Source of the DNA: Palsa-343 sp036269135
GTDB taxonomy: Bacteria > Acidobacteriota > Terriglobia > Terriglobales > Acidobacteriaceae
Reading direction: 5' to 3'
Assembly: GCA_036269135.1 (NCBI GenBank)
Contig: DATASQ010000014.1
Span: 69,090 to 133,089 of the forward strand
Length of the DNA stretch: 64,000 nt
Shown here: piece after piece, positions 34,578 through 43,337 of the stretch
How the letters are laid out: each line of letters opens with the position of its first letter
Numbering within the stretch: position 1 is the stretch's first letter
Position numbers and translations under genes: made by a program
The notes under the pieces: model-generated
Told to the model about the DNA's origin: nothing
The model's input: the letters and a program-made list of their open reading frames with translations, nothing else
Databases searched by the model: none

Positions 34578-35585
34578 ATGGCCCGCCGCCTCAAAGCCGC
34601 CTCGCGCAAGGTTCGCGAACTTGCCCTCGTTGGCCACGCCCTCGTCTCGACGCGCCACGCCGTGATGGCCCAGATTGTCCCCATGCGCCGCTGCAATCTC
34701 GCGTGCGCGTATTGCAACGAGTACGACGACGTCTCCAAGCCCGTCCCTCTCGACGAGATGCTCCGCCGCATCGATCATCTTGCCCGGCTGGGCACCTCCA
34801 TCGTCACCATCTCCGGCGGCGAGCCGCTGCTCCACCCCGAGCTCGACGCGATCATCGCCCGCATCCGCCACCACGGAAAAATGGCCGGCATGATCACCAA
34901 TGGCTATCTGCTCATGCCGGAACGCATCCAGCGCCTGAACCGCGCCGGGCTCGACCACATGCAGATCTCTATCGACAACGTGCAGCCCGACGAGGTGTCA
35001 AAAAAATCCCTCAAGGTGCTCGACAAGAAGCTCGAGTTCCTCGCCGAACACGCTGATTTCCACGTGAACATCAACTCCGTTGTCGGGGGAGGCATTAAGA
35101 ACCCGCAGGACGCGCTCACCATCGGCCGCCGCGCGGTCGGCCTGGGCTTTACCTCGACCATCGGCATCATCCACGACGGCTCCGGGCAGCTGAAACCGCT
35201 GGGCGACGAAGAGCGCACCGTGTGGACCGAGATGCGTTCCTGGAAGAAAAAGAACTACTCGCGCTTCAACCAGTTTCAGGAGCAAATCGCCAACGGCCAG
35301 CCCAACGACTGGCGTTGCCGCGCGGGCTCCCGCTTCCTCTACATCTGCGAGAACGGCCTGGTCCACTACTGTTCCCAGCAGCGCGGATACCCCGGCGTGC
35401 CCCTGGCCGAGTACACCAAAGAAGATCTCCGCCGCGAGTTCTTCACGGAAAAAGGCTGCGCGCCCAACTGCACCGTGAGCTGCGTCCACCAGATCAGCCA
35501 TATCGACCACTGGCGCGCGCCGCAGCGGCCGGCTCCACCCTCCGCCGCCGGGAACGCCGAAGGGCTCGTCAACATCCGTCTCTAA
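34578..35585 (+). CDS. radical SAM protein of unknown substrate
   Basis: This is a 335-residue radical S-adenosylmethionine enzyme. The 4Fe-4S cysteines are Cys39, Cys43 and Cys46 in 'RRCNLACAYCNEY' (CxxxCxxC). The SAM-binding 'ITISGGEPLLHPELDAII' and a partial TIM barrel follow. The C-terminal part has further cysteines ('WRCRAGSRFLYICENG', 'HYCSQQRG', 'GCAPNCTVSCVHQ') arranged like an auxiliary-cluster (SPASM-like) region. Such enzymes often modify peptides or cofactors, but no precursor peptide or partner gene is evident. The start codon directly follows a heptamer array and has no ribosome-binding site. Confidence 0.85.
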   Translation: MARRLKAASRKVRELALVGHALVSTRHAVMAQIVPMRRCNLACAYCNEYDDVSKPVPLDEMLRRIDHLARLGTSIVTISGGEPLLHPELDAIIARIRHHGKMAGMITNGYLLMPERIQRLNRAGLDHMQISIDNVQPDEVSKKSLKVLDKKLEFLAEHADFHVNINSVVGGGIKNPQDALTIGRRAVGLGFTSTIGIIHDGSGQLKPLGDEERTVWTEMRSWKKKNYSRFNQFQEQIANGQPNDWRCRAGSRFLYICENGLVHYCSQQRGYPGVPLAEYTKEDLRREFFTEKGCAPNCTVSCVHQISHIDHWRAPQRPAPPSAAGNAEGLVNIRL

Positions 35586-35717
35586 TCACAGCGGGTGACA
35601 TCGTGAGCGAAGCCGCCGCGAACGATCTCAAGCGGCGCAACCTTGCGCGCTTCGCCCAACGGGGCGATGATTTCTAATCTTCCCTTCGAAACCGTACAAT
35701 ACCCTGGGAGCATCCCC

Positions 35718-36278
35718 ATGCCCGCACGCCGCATGCTTCGTCTCCGCCGGACGGCCTTCTCCCTCGCGCTCCTCGCTGTCGCCGGCAACAGCCGCCTCCC
35801 GTTCGCGCAGAGCGTCGGGCAACTTCACCTCACCAGCCCCAGCTTCTCGGGAGCGATCCCGGACCGCTACGCCTCCTGCAACGGCCGAAGGGGCAATTCC
35901 CCGGCGCTGGTCTGGGACGCGCCGCCCGCCTCCACCCGCAGCTTCGCCCTGGTGGTCACCGATCCCGACGCCCCTCTGGAAACCTTCACCCACTGGCTAC
36001 TCTGGAACGTCCCGGCCGGTACGCGCTCTCTCCCGGAATCTGTCCCTGCACAGCCGCAACTCCCCAGCGGAGCCCGCCAGGGCCGCAATGACTTTGGCAA
36101 TATCGGCTATGGCGGACCGTGCCCGCCCGGCCGCTCAGGACATCGTTACGTCTTCGACCTCTACGCCCTCGACATCGCCCTGTCGCTTGCTCCCGGCGCC
36201 TCGAAGAGACAGCTTCTCGAGGCCCTCCACGGCCATATTGTCGCGGCCGGCGAACTCGTCGGCCGCTATCCGCGTTAG
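35718..36278 (+). CDS. exported YbhB/YbcL-family (PEBP, Raf-kinase-inhibitor-like) protein
   Basis: The protein has 186 residues. A signal-like N-terminus (about 1-28) is followed by the phosphatidylethanolamine-binding fold: 'LTSPSFSGAIPDRY', 'NSPALVWDAPPASTRSFALVVTDPDAP' with its ligand-site Asp-Pro-Asp-Ala-Pro, 'THWLLWNVPAG' and 'GYGGPCPPGRSGHRYVFDLYAL'. Bacterial relatives are soluble proteins of uncertain function. ATG 35718 has GGGAG eight bases upstream. The gene ends 15 bases before a convergent esterase gene. Confidence 0.9.
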   Translation: MPARRMLRLRRTAFSLALLAVAGNSRLPFAQSVGQLHLTSPSFSGAIPDRYASCNGRRGNSPALVWDAPPASTRSFALVVTDPDAPLETFTHWLLWNVPAGTRSLPESVPAQPQLPSGARQGRNDFGNIGYGGPCPPGRSGHRYVFDLYALDIALSLAPGASKRQLLEALHGHIVAAGELVGRYPR

Positions 36279-36293
36279 TCGATTCCCAACTTC

Positions 36294-37283
36294 CTATTGC
36301 GGACTTCCGGTCTCTTGCCCGACCATCCCGATCGTCTTCAGCCAGGTCGCGGCCAGCGCCGGCCAATGCGTGATGGGGAGATTCGTCGGACGCAGCCCAT
36401 AGCCGTGGCCGCCCCTGGTGTACACATGCAGCTCCGCGGGGACGCCTGCCTTCTTCAGCGCCATGAAGTACTCGATGGCGTTCTCCACGTGGACGGGATC
36501 GTCCTCCGCCTGCACCAGGAACGCCGGAGGCGTCTGCGCGGTCACCGGAATGTTTGCGTTGAAGGCCATCCCCTTCTCGGCGACCGCCAGATAGCCCGGA
36601 TAGATGATGATCGCGAAGTCCGGCCTGCAGCTTTCGTCGTCGGCTGCGTCCACGTGCGGGTAGAGACGCTTTTCGTCATGCGTGCTCAGCGCCGCCGCCA
36701 GATGACCGCCCGCCGAAAAGCCCAGCACTCCAACCTTATTGGGATCGATTGCCCAGGCGGCCGCGTGCTCGCGCACCATGCCCATCGCCCGCTGTGCATC
36801 CTGCAATGCCGCTTCCGACTTTGGATAGGGACCCGACGCCGGCACCCGATACTTCAGCAGCACACAGTTCACGCCAATCCTGTTCAGCCACTGGCAGACC
36901 TCCGTTCCTTCGAGGTCGATGGCCAGAATCGAATAGCCGCCGCCTGGAAACACCACTACCGCCGCATGGGTGTTCTTCGCCGCCGGCGCCTTGTACAGGG
37001 TGATCGTCGGCTCCGTCACATTGCCCAGCCGGATCACCCGCTGCCCCGCGATCAGCGGCATCTGCGGCGTGGTGGTGTCATGCTCAGGGCCCGAGTGCGG
37101 AGCGGGCATCGGATTCGGCCCCTCGGCCGAGGGCTGGCTCTCGGGGTTCGGCACGCCATGCGGCCACAACTGCATCTGCGCATGGCCCGGCCCCGGCGGC
37201 CACGCGTACGCCGTCGTTTGCGCAACCAGCACTCCACTCAACCCAAAGCAGGCGAGACCCACCATCAACACACGAAGGCGCAT
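36294..37283 (-). CDS. secreted alpha/beta-hydrolase (acetyl-esterase-like)
   Basis: The product has 330 residues with a signal peptide (about 1-22). The hydrolase domain shows the oxyanion loop 'VVFPGGGYSILAIDLEG', the nucleophile 'VGVLGFSAGGHLAAAL', the acid 'LVQAEDDPVHVENA' and the histidine 'YTRGGHGYGL'. This is the BD-FAE/acetyl-xylan-esterase type of hydrolase common in polysaccharide degraders, so deacetylation of plant or bacterial glycans is a reasonable guess. ATG 37283 has GGAGG about eleven bases upstream; a TTG 24 bases earlier is less likely. Confidence 0.88.
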   Translation of the reverse strand: MRLRVLMVGLACFGLSGVLVAQTTAYAWPPGPGHAQMQLWPHGVPNPESQPSAEGPNPMPAPHSGPEHDTTTPQMPLIAGQRVIRLGNVTEPTITLYKAPAAKNTHAAVVVFPGGGYSILAIDLEGTEVCQWLNRIGVNCVLLKYRVPASGPYPKSEAALQDAQRAMGMVREHAAAWAIDPNKVGVLGFSAGGHLAAALSTHDEKRLYPHVDAADDESCRPDFAIIIYPGYLAVAEKGMAFNANIPVTAQTPPAFLVQAEDDPVHVENAIEYFMALKKAGVPAELHVYTRGGHGYGLRPTNLPITHWPALAATWLKTIGMVGQETGSPQ

Positions 37284-37350
37284 GACCCGAAATTCCTCCC
37301 GGGCCAATCTTAGTCCCGGGCTCGTCGTCGACGGGGCCTGGGTCTGAAGA

Positions 37351-38658
37351 TCAGTTCTGCGGCTGAGCGGGAGCGCTCTGACTCTGCGGCTGCGCGCTGC
37401 CGGGCTGAGCCGTGCTCGGCGGCTGACTGGTTTTTTGCTGGTTGCCTGGCGCAGCGCCTGGCTGGGCGCTCGTCGGCTGGCTCGCCGTTCCGCTCGCAGT
37501 CGGCTGCGGCGCCGGATGGGCTGAGACGGTCGGCGTGTAGCCCGGATCGCCCGGCCGCTGCTGATCCGTCGGGAAATGGACCGGGGCCATCACCGGCCTG
37601 GGATTGTTTTTGTCATCCGTCGGCGCGGGATCCCCGGGCTGCCGCAGCGTGGGCGCCGCCCGCGGCTTGCTCTCCTCGGTCTGCTCCTGTCCTGTCCGAT
37701 CTCCCAGCTGGATCTCATGCTGGTTCGTGGCCACGACCGGCTGGTTGCCCCAGTAGTCGCCCATCTCGTTGGAGGCATGCACCAGGATCGGCTCGCCGAC
37801 CTTCGCAATCTCCACGCGCGCCACGTAGCTCCCGATGAACCGCACAAATTCCACCGGCTGCGGCGCTTCGCCATAGATCCAGGTTTCGAACGGACGCCCC
37901 TGCGCGTCCGTCTCCCGGACCTTTCGGATGGGCATTCCTTTGGCGTAAGTCACCATATCGTGGTCCATGCCCACCAGCACGCGGTGCTGCTTGATCGCCG
38001 CCGCCAGGAAGTCGGGCAGGGTCTCCGCGTAGGCTTCCGCCGGCGACTTGACCCCGAAATCGATCATCGGCTTGAGCAGCTCTTCCAGCTGCTCGCCCGT
38101 CAGGTCGGGCACCTGCTTCCCAAATTCGATTTTCATGCGCGTGCCCGAGGGTTGCTGCCCGTCGTCCTGGCCGCCCATCGGCACGGTGTTGTAGGGATCC
38201 ATCCCGATTGAAATATGCCGCATGAAACGATGTTTGTGGAAGGGCCCACCGTTCAGGTCCAGCAGGATTGAATCCCTGTCGATCTGGATGTTCGTCACCA
38301 CCACGCGATCACCCGGCTTGGCGGAAATGCCCCGGCTGTGCAACATGTCGATGTACTTTTCGCCCGCGGGATCCATCGCGCCATTGGCGCGCAGCGCCAG
38401 GACCGCAATCGGCAGCGGCCGCATGGCAAAGCCCTGTTCCCGCTCCATGAATCGGATCAGTTCCTCACGCGTGAGCCGCGTCATCGGCTCGGTCGAGATG
38501 CGCACGTGCGTGGGTGAGAACTCCGAGTAGCGCTTCTCCACGTGTTCCGGCTGAACCACGAATACCTGCGCGGCCGCAGGCAGCGCAGCCAGCGCCAGCA
38601 ACGGAACCCACACCACCACCTGAGCACTCAGGCGGCCGGTCACTCTGGACCTCGACAT
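37351..38658 (-). CDS. secreted protein of unknown function with Pro/Gln/Ser-rich tail
   Basis: I do not recognise a family. The 435-residue product starts with a signal peptide (about 1-30). A globular region (about 30-310) follows with mixed alpha/beta content and no known catalytic motif. The last 120 residues are low complexity, rich in Pro, Gln, Ser, Ala and Thr, like a cell-surface linker. ATG 38658 has GGGGG a few bases upstream. The gene stands alone between the esterase and a 366-base gap. Confidence 0.75.
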   Translation of the reverse strand: MSRSRVTGRLSAQVVVWVPLLALAALPAAAQVFVVQPEHVEKRYSEFSPTHVRISTEPMTRLTREELIRFMEREQGFAMRPLPIAVLALRANGAMDPAGEKYIDMLHSRGISAKPGDRVVVTNIQIDRDSILLDLNGGPFHKHRFMRHISIGMDPYNTVPMGGQDDGQQPSGTRMKIEFGKQVPDLTGEQLEELLKPMIDFGVKSPAEAYAETLPDFLAAAIKQHRVLVGMDHDMVTYAKGMPIRKVRETDAQGRPFETWIYGEAPQPVEFVRFIGSYVARVEIAKVGEPILVHASNEMGDYWGNQPVVATNQHEIQLGDRTGQEQTEESKPRAAPTLRQPGDPAPTDDKNNPRPVMAPVHFPTDQQRPGDPGYTPTVSAHPAPQPTASGTASQPTSAQPGAAPGNQQKTSQPPSTAQPGSAQPQSQSAPAQPQN

Positions 38659-39024
38659 AAGGCCCCCTTTGGGGTTGGAGCCAACACGAACAGCATGGCC
38701 CCGTTTTCGCCAGAATTCAAGCACGCCGGGCACGTCGCGCGCCATAGCCACTCATTTTCATCTCACCAAAAGTGGAGCGGCCCGATGGACCCCCGGCTCG
38801 CACCGCGCCCCGGCCCTCCACTGGCTCATTTGGAGCCGCGGCGCCCCGCCTGCGTTGCCATCGCTCCCTCCACGACGCGCCTTGTCGCTGCCTGGGCGCC
38901 CGTGCCAGCGTTCTCCTGGTTGGAGCGGAGGATGCTGCGTTGCGGGATTCACCCATATGCATCCTTAGAGTCCCCTCCAACTCCCTGGCTCTTTCCTCAA
39001 ACACTCGCGCTACACTGGCACCCG
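38659..39024. other. 366-base gap between divergent genes, no gene seen
   Basis: This lies between the unknown secreted protein (minus) and a small membrane protein (plus). It must hold promoters for both, but I see no convincing -35/-10 pair. Open frames here have no start signals or recognisable products. No heptamer array was found. Confidence 0.3.
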
Positions 39025-39381
39025 ATGAACCGGCGCCCGCTCTCTCTCACCTTCACCGGCTGGCTCTACCTCGTCGTCAATGTCGTCGGCCTCGCCCTCC
39101 ACTACAGCGACGTTCTGCCTCCCCATCACGCCGAAGACCTCTGGGTCGACCTCGTCCGCGCCCTCGGCGTCCTCGCCGGCGCCTTTATCCTTCGCGGCGC
39201 CAACTGGGCCCGCTGGCTCGCCATTCTCTGGATGGCCTTCCACGTCTGGGTCGGCTGGCTGAATGGGTGGGCCCCCACCCTCATCCACACCGGGTTCTTC
39301 ATCCTCATCCTTTATCTGCTGTTCCTGCGCGCCGACAGCCGCGCCTGGTTCCGAACCCGATCGCCTGCGCCGGCGCCCTGA
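39025..39381 (+). CDS. small membrane protein with four predicted helices
   Basis: This is a hydrophobic protein of 118 residues. Segments at about 8-26, 43-60, 64-80 and 85-103 are predicted membrane helices, joined by short loops; the tail is Arg- and Pro-rich. No family is recognised. The ATG at 39025 is the first in-frame codon that gives a compact membrane protein, but it has no clear ribosome-binding site. Confidence 0.65.
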   Translation: MNRRPLSLTFTGWLYLVVNVVGLALHYSDVLPPHHAEDLWVDLVRALGVLAGAFILRGANWARWLAILWMAFHVWVGWLNGWAPTLIHTGFFILILYLLFLRADSRAWFRTRSPAPAP

Positions 39382-39826
39382 CGATCCACTTTGCCGCGAC
39401 CCTCTCCGCGCACGAATTCCTTCTCAGGGCTGCGCGGAGAACGCCTTTTGGGACGCAGGGATGGATCCGGGTCGCCCGCGCCGGCAGTCGACGCTTCCGA
39501 TCGGGCTTCGCCTGCCGCCGCTATTTCTGGCGAGTCCTCTCTCCAGCCGTCGCCCTCTGTTTACTTTCGAGTAAACTGGAGAAGCCGCCCGAGAGCAGTG
39601 CCGAGTCGCAGGGACGTCGCTGGCTGCTGATGCTTTCGGGCTGGCTGAAGCCCTGCGCCGCACCGCCAATCCTCTTCCGGCAGGCGAGCCGTTCCTCCGG
39701 TGCGATCGGCTTTTCGAGGATCTCCAGGGCGCACCCCCGACGCTGCCCTTCCCGCGACAGATTCCCCATTCCAGGTGGCTCCGGAGAGGAGCACGCACCC
39801 GGCATCCCGCCCGATTCTTATTGCTG
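39382..39826. other. 445-base gap without a supported gene
   Basis: No frame here has start signals or a recognisable product. A symmetrical element, GTTTACT-TTCG-AGTAAAC, lies at 39559-39576, nested inside CTCCAG/CTGGAG. It could be a protein-binding site or an mRNA hairpin. The right end leads into a promoter for the downstream HTH gene. Confidence 0.3.
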
Positions 39827-39855
39827 TTGACAAATGAATTATCAGGCTGTAATAC
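39827..39855 (+). promoter_or_regulatory. sigma-70 promoter for the HTH gene
   Basis: TTGACA and TAATAC are separated by exactly 17 bases in an AT-rich patch, about 90 bases before the HTH protein start at 39946. This is the best housekeeping promoter match I found in the window. Confidence 0.75.
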
Positions 39856-39945
39856 AAAATCCAACCCGGCAACCGACCCTCTATGCCCATGCATCGCAAA
39901 GTCTGCAGTTTTTCTGAACTCGCCCCCGACGCACGGAGGAACGTC

Positions 39946-40425
39946 ATGCACGACGGCGATTTGGGAGACCAAAATCGTGTTCTGACATCCTGGAAAGAAA
40001 TTGCTGCCTACCTTGGAAAAGGGGTACGCACCGTCCAGCGGTGGGAGAAAGACTTCGGGCTCCCCGTCCGGCGCCCCACCGGCTCCGACAAAAGCGCCAT
40101 CCTCGCCCGCGCCCGCGACCTGGACGCCTGGGTCGCCATGCGCTGCTCGACCCGGATGCTGCCGGATGGAGCCATCTCGCACAACCACCGTCTGCTCTCG
40201 ACGCGCAGTGCTCTGGCCGCCGCCCTCGCTACGTCCCTCATGCTCCGCGAAACGAACGCCGCGCTGCTCTCCGAGGTTCGTGAAGCGGTGGTCGATCTCC
40301 GGAACGAGATTGCCCGGCTGCGCCGCAGAGGCCAGCCACACGCCCCGGCCATCCCGCAGGCAATCCCCTGCCCTCAGTCCATTGCGCCGCCCCGGGAGGA
40401 AGCGCCCGTCGTCGGCGCCGCCTGA
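39946..40425 (+). CDS. helix-turn-helix DNA-binding protein of an acidobacterial type
   Basis: The product has 159 residues. Residues about 12-60 ('VLTSWKEIAAYLGKGVRTVQRW' split as SWKEIAAYL and VRTVQRWEKDFGLPVRRP) form a MerR/excisionase-like helix-turn-helix that is widespread in acidobacteria, often at the head of TPR or sensor proteins. A helical segment follows ('LLSEVREAVVDLRNEIARLRR', in two halves), probably a coiled coil for dimerisation, then a Pro-rich tail. ATG 39946 has a strong GGAGG six bases upstream, and a TTGACA-17-TAATAC promoter lies about 90 bases before it. Its targets are unknown. Confidence 0.8.
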   Translation: MHDGDLGDQNRVLTSWKEIAAYLGKGVRTVQRWEKDFGLPVRRPTGSDKSAILARARDLDAWVAMRCSTRMLPDGAISHNHRLLSTRSALAAALATSLMLRETNAALLSEVREAVVDLRNEIARLRRRGQPHAPAIPQAIPCPQSIAPPREEAPVVGAA

Positions 40426-40648
40426 ACCTGGCTCCGGAAGCCGGCTGCCGTCATAGCCGAAAACACTGCCTTCCGGCTCCTGCGAGGAAAAGCTCCCTCA
40501 TCCCCACACGGTGGGGACCCGCTCTGCATCCGTGCTCCGCAAGCCGGGACGGAGCTGAGGGCGGGCTGCCCTCTTCCGAGGTCCAGGGTCCTGGCTGTTC
40601 TATGATCGAAAGCTGGCGCCCTGCGCCAGAATCTTTCTTAGGATCATC

Positions 40649-41728
40649 ATGAAAACCGGCATTATCGGCTTGCCGCAGGTCGGCAAAACCTCGCTCTTCA
40701 AAATCCTCACGAAAGCCAAGGTCGAAGACCGCGGCTACTCCCGCGAAGCTCATATCGGCGTCGCCAAAGTGCCCGACGATCGCCTCGACCGCCTCGCCGC
40801 CCTTTTCAACCCGAAGAAGCTCATCCACGCCACGGTCGAGTACGCGGACGTCGCCGCCATCAGCCAGGAAGCCCTGAAGGAAACCGCCTTCCTCGCCAGC
40901 CTGCGCAACGTCGACGCCCTCATTCACGTGCTCCGCGCCTTCGAAGACGACTCCATCCCGCACACCGGCTCCATCGATCCCGCGCGCGACGCCAAAAGCC
41001 TCGAGTTCGAGCTGATGCTCTCCGATCTGACCCAGATTGAAAAGCGGCTCGAGCGCCTGGAAAAAGATCTGAAGAAGATGAAAACGCCCGAGCTGGAGAA
41101 AGAGCACGCGCTCCTGCTCCGCTGCAAACCGGCTCTCGAAGCCGAAATTCCGCTCCGCGAGCTGGAAATGTCGCCCGAGGAGAAGAAGCTCATCCGCGGG
41201 TTCATGTTCCTGTCGCAAAAGCCGGTGCTCTACGCCGTGAATGTTTCGGAGAGCACCACGCTCGGCGACGATCTCGAAAAAGCTCCCGAGAAATTCGGCC
41301 TGCAGGAGCTCGCTGCCCGCCCCAACGCCGGGGCCACCGCCTTCTGCGGCAAGGTCGAAGCCGAGCTGGCCGATATGGACGACGAAGAGGCAAAGGAATT
41401 CCTCTCCTCCTATGGATTGCACGAGAGCGGCCTGGTCCGCCTGATCCGCCGCAGCTATGCATTGCTGGGCCTCGTCAGCTTTTTCACCGTGGGCGAAGAC
41501 GAATGCCGCGCCTGGACCGTGCCCGCCAATTCCCGCGCCCAGGAAGCGGCGGGAGCCATCCACACCGACCTCGAAAAGCATTTCATCCGCGCCGAAACCA
41601 TTCACTGGGACACGCTGTTAGCCGCCGGCTCGGAAGCCGTCGCCCGGTCGCAAGGCACACTGCGTTTGGAAGGCAAGGATTACTTAGTGCAGGACGGCGA
41701 CGTGATGCACATTCGCCATAGTGGGTGA
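40649..41728 (+). CDS. ychF: YchF-type GTPase/ATPase (Obg family, DUF933)
   Basis: This is a 359-residue P-loop NTPase that associates with ribosomes. The P-loop is 'GLPQVGKTSLFKIL', differing from the usual GxPNVGKST. The base-specificity motif is NxxE ('AVNVSES'), which in YchF allows ATP binding. A long coiled-coil insertion at about 130-200 and a C-terminal TGS/DUF933 domain ('FFTVGEDECRAWTVPANS', then 'YLVQDGDVMHIRHSG') complete the family layout. A CTGGCGC-CCT-GCGCCAG hairpin lies 20-36 bases upstream of the start. The stop codon runs straight into a heptamer array. Confidence 0.9.
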   Translation: MKTGIIGLPQVGKTSLFKILTKAKVEDRGYSREAHIGVAKVPDDRLDRLAALFNPKKLIHATVEYADVAAISQEALKETAFLASLRNVDALIHVLRAFEDDSIPHTGSIDPARDAKSLEFELMLSDLTQIEKRLERLEKDLKKMKTPELEKEHALLLRCKPALEAEIPLRELEMSPEEKKLIRGFMFLSQKPVLYAVNVSESTTLGDDLEKAPEKFGLQELAARPNAGATAFCGKVEAELADMDDEEAKEFLSSYGLHESGLVRLIRRSYALLGLVSFFTVGEDECRAWTVPANSRAQEAAGAIHTDLEKHFIRAETIHWDTLLAAGSEAVARSQGTLRLEGKDYLVQDGDVMHIRHSG

Positions 41729-41788
41729 GACAGGGGCACAGGGGGGGGCAGGGCACAGGGGTCGGGGCACAGGGCGCAGGGGTCAGGG
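41729..41788. repeat. heptanucleotide array (CACAGGG type)
   Basis: Purine-rich units GACAGGG, GGCAGGG, CACAGGG, GTCGGGG, CACAGGG, CGCAGGG, GTCAGGG are mostly in 7-base phase with one slip. They fill the gap from the ychF stop to within eight bases of the four-helix-bundle protein start. The last AGGG unit can serve as that gene's ribosome-binding site. Confidence 0.75.
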
Positions 41789-41796
41789 ACAAATGC

Positions 41797-42147
41797 ATGA
41801 GTGGCTCTTACAGGGACTTGATCGTTTGGCAAAAGGCCTTCGATCTTTCTGTCGGTATATACAAGCTGACTCGCGATTTTCCGACCGACGAGCGATACGG
41901 CCTCTCTTCTCAGCTTCGGCGAGCGTCAGTTTCCATTCCGAGCAACCTCGCGGAGGGCTATGGCCGAGGATCGAGACGCGATTACCGCAATTTTGTCGCA
42001 ATAGCCAGGGGATCTGTCCTGGAATTGCAGACTCAGCTTGCCATCGCAGAGGAACTGGGATTCGGTAAGACGGCCCTGATGCGGGAGGTTCAGGAAAAGG
42101 CTGATGAAGTTGGGAAAATGTTATGGTCGCTGTTCCAAAAGCTTTAG
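41797..42147 (+). CDS. four-helix-bundle protein (S23/IVP family)
   Basis: The protein has 116 residues and belongs to the four-helix-bundle family first seen in 23S rRNA intervening sequences. 'YRDLIVWQKAFDLSVGIYKLTRDFP', 'YGLSSQLRRASVSIPSNLAEGYGRGS' and 'YRNFVAIARGSVLELQTQLAIAEEL' (each quoted in part from successive helices) are diagnostic. Function is unknown; there is no rRNA gene here. I start it at ATG 41797, because upstream codons in the same frame are translation of the heptamer array. Confidence 0.88.
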   Translation: MSGSYRDLIVWQKAFDLSVGIYKLTRDFPTDERYGLSSQLRRASVSIPSNLAEGYGRGSRRDYRNFVAIARGSVLELQTQLAIAEELGFGKTALMREVQEKADEVGKMLWSLFQKL

Positions 42148-42165
42148 CCAAATCCGCGCGGCCGA

Positions 42166-42235
42166 CCTGTACCCTGTACTCTGCCCAGTACCCAGTACCT
42201 GAGCCCTGAGCCCTGAGCCCTGAGCCCTGAGCCCT
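42166..42235. repeat. ten-unit heptanucleotide array (CCTGTAC to GAGCCCT)
   Basis: Ten 7-base units lie in exact phase: CCTGTAC twice, TCTGCCC, AGTACCC, AGTACCT, then GAGCCCT five times identical. The unit drifts gradually from left to right. The array ends three bases before the ATG of the ZIP transporter gene. Confidence 0.9.
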
Positions 42236-42238
42236 CAA

Positions 42239-42958
42239 ATGATCCTGTCCCTCATCCTCGGAATCGTCGCCGGCTTCGCCAACATCTTTGGCGGCATGGT
42301 GGCCGTGCGCCGCAGCTGGCCGCACCGTTACCTGCGCTACTTTATCTCGCTGGGCGCCGGGTTCATGATGGCCGTGGCTCTGCTCGATATGCTGCCGGAG
42401 AGCCTGAAGTTCTCTCCGCGCTGGGCGCCCGCCCTGATGCTGGGCGGCTATTGCATAACCCATTTCATCGAACACACCATCACGCCCCATTTTCACGTCG
42501 GCGAAGAAACGCACTCCGAAGAGTTCCTGCACCGGCACACCGGCTATTCCGTCCTGCTGGGCGTCTCGCTGCACGCTGTCTTCGACGGCGTGGCCATTGC
42601 GTCGGGGTTTCTCGTCTCCTCCTGGCTCGGCTGGCTCATCTTCATCGCGATTTCCCTGCACAAGATTCCGGTCGGATTTACGGTCGCTTCGGTGACGCTG
42701 GCTTCGGGCCGCTCGCGCCGGGCCGCGGTGCTCTCCGCGGCGGCGCTGGCGGCGGCTACCGTGGTCGGCGTGCTGGCCATCAGCCTTCTGCCGAGCTGGG
42801 TCCGCATCGGTCTCCCGGTTTCGGCCGGCGTTACCACCTACGTCGCGGCCACCGACCTGCTGCCGGAAGTGAACCGCGAGCCGGGCATCCGCATGGCGCT
42901 GGTCTTTCTTCTGGGGGTGGTGGTCTTTCTGCTGATTCGGCTGCTGGCGCCGGTTTAG
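42239..42958 (+). CDS. ZIP-family metal transporter
   Basis: This is an eight-helix divalent metal transporter of 239 residues. Metal-site motifs are 'HAVFDGVAIASGF' and 'ISLHKIPVGFTVASV', with a His-rich loop earlier ('HTITPHFHVGEETHSEEFLHRH', quoted in part). It would carry zinc or another divalent metal across the inner membrane. The start ATG at 42239 follows a heptamer array by three bases and has no ribosome-binding site. It ends four bases before a convergent gene. Confidence 0.88.
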   Translation: MILSLILGIVAGFANIFGGMVAVRRSWPHRYLRYFISLGAGFMMAVALLDMLPESLKFSPRWAPALMLGGYCITHFIEHTITPHFHVGEETHSEEFLHRHTGYSVLLGVSLHAVFDGVAIASGFLVSSWLGWLIFIAISLHKIPVGFTVASVTLASGRSRRAAVLSAAALAAATVVGVLAISLLPSWVRIGLPVSAGVTTYVAATDLLPEVNREPGIRMALVFLLGVVVFLLIRLLAPV

Positions 42959-42962
42959 ACCG

Positions 42963-43334
42963 TTACCGGTGCAGGAGCAGGCTGTAGAGCAGAATGGCCA
43001 GCACCACGCTGCTCACCGCCACGTAGAGCCGGTCCCGCTCCATCAGGAAGCCGATCACGCACATGAGCACGCGCGCCACCGGCGTGGCAATCAGGATCAG
43101 CAGGCCCAGCATGATGATGCTGCGCGGCTCCAGCGTCAGGAAGCCGGTGGCCGCGCCCTTCAGCGTCGCGAACTGCGCCGGCTCCGGGGTAAAGTGCGCG
43201 TAGTCCGGCCGCGCGCCGTGGTTCTGGACGAGATACATCACGCCGCCGGTCAGCACCACGGCCGCGGCCAGCAGGACGCCGGTGCGCAGCATCACGCCGA
43301 CCAGGGTTTCGAGTCTTTTATCGTTCCAGCTCAT
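42963..43334 (-). CDS. DUF1634 membrane protein
   Basis: This is a small protein of 123 residues with three predicted helices (about 15-37, 70-90, 100-120). The N-terminal 'LETLVGVMLRTGVLLAAAVVLTGG' and 'RSIIMLGLLILIATPVARVL' match DUF1634 proteins, which are almost always encoded next to TauE/SafE-type exporters, as here. It starts three bases after the exporter stop and is the last gene of the minus-strand operon. It probably assists the exporter. Confidence 0.85.
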   Translation of the reverse strand: MSWNDKRLETLVGVMLRTGVLLAAAVVLTGGVMYLVQNHGARPDYAHFTPEPAQFATLKGAATGFLTLEPRSIIMLGLLILIATPVARVLMCVIGFLMERDRLYVAVSSVVLAILLYSLLLHR

Positions 43335-43337
43335 GGC

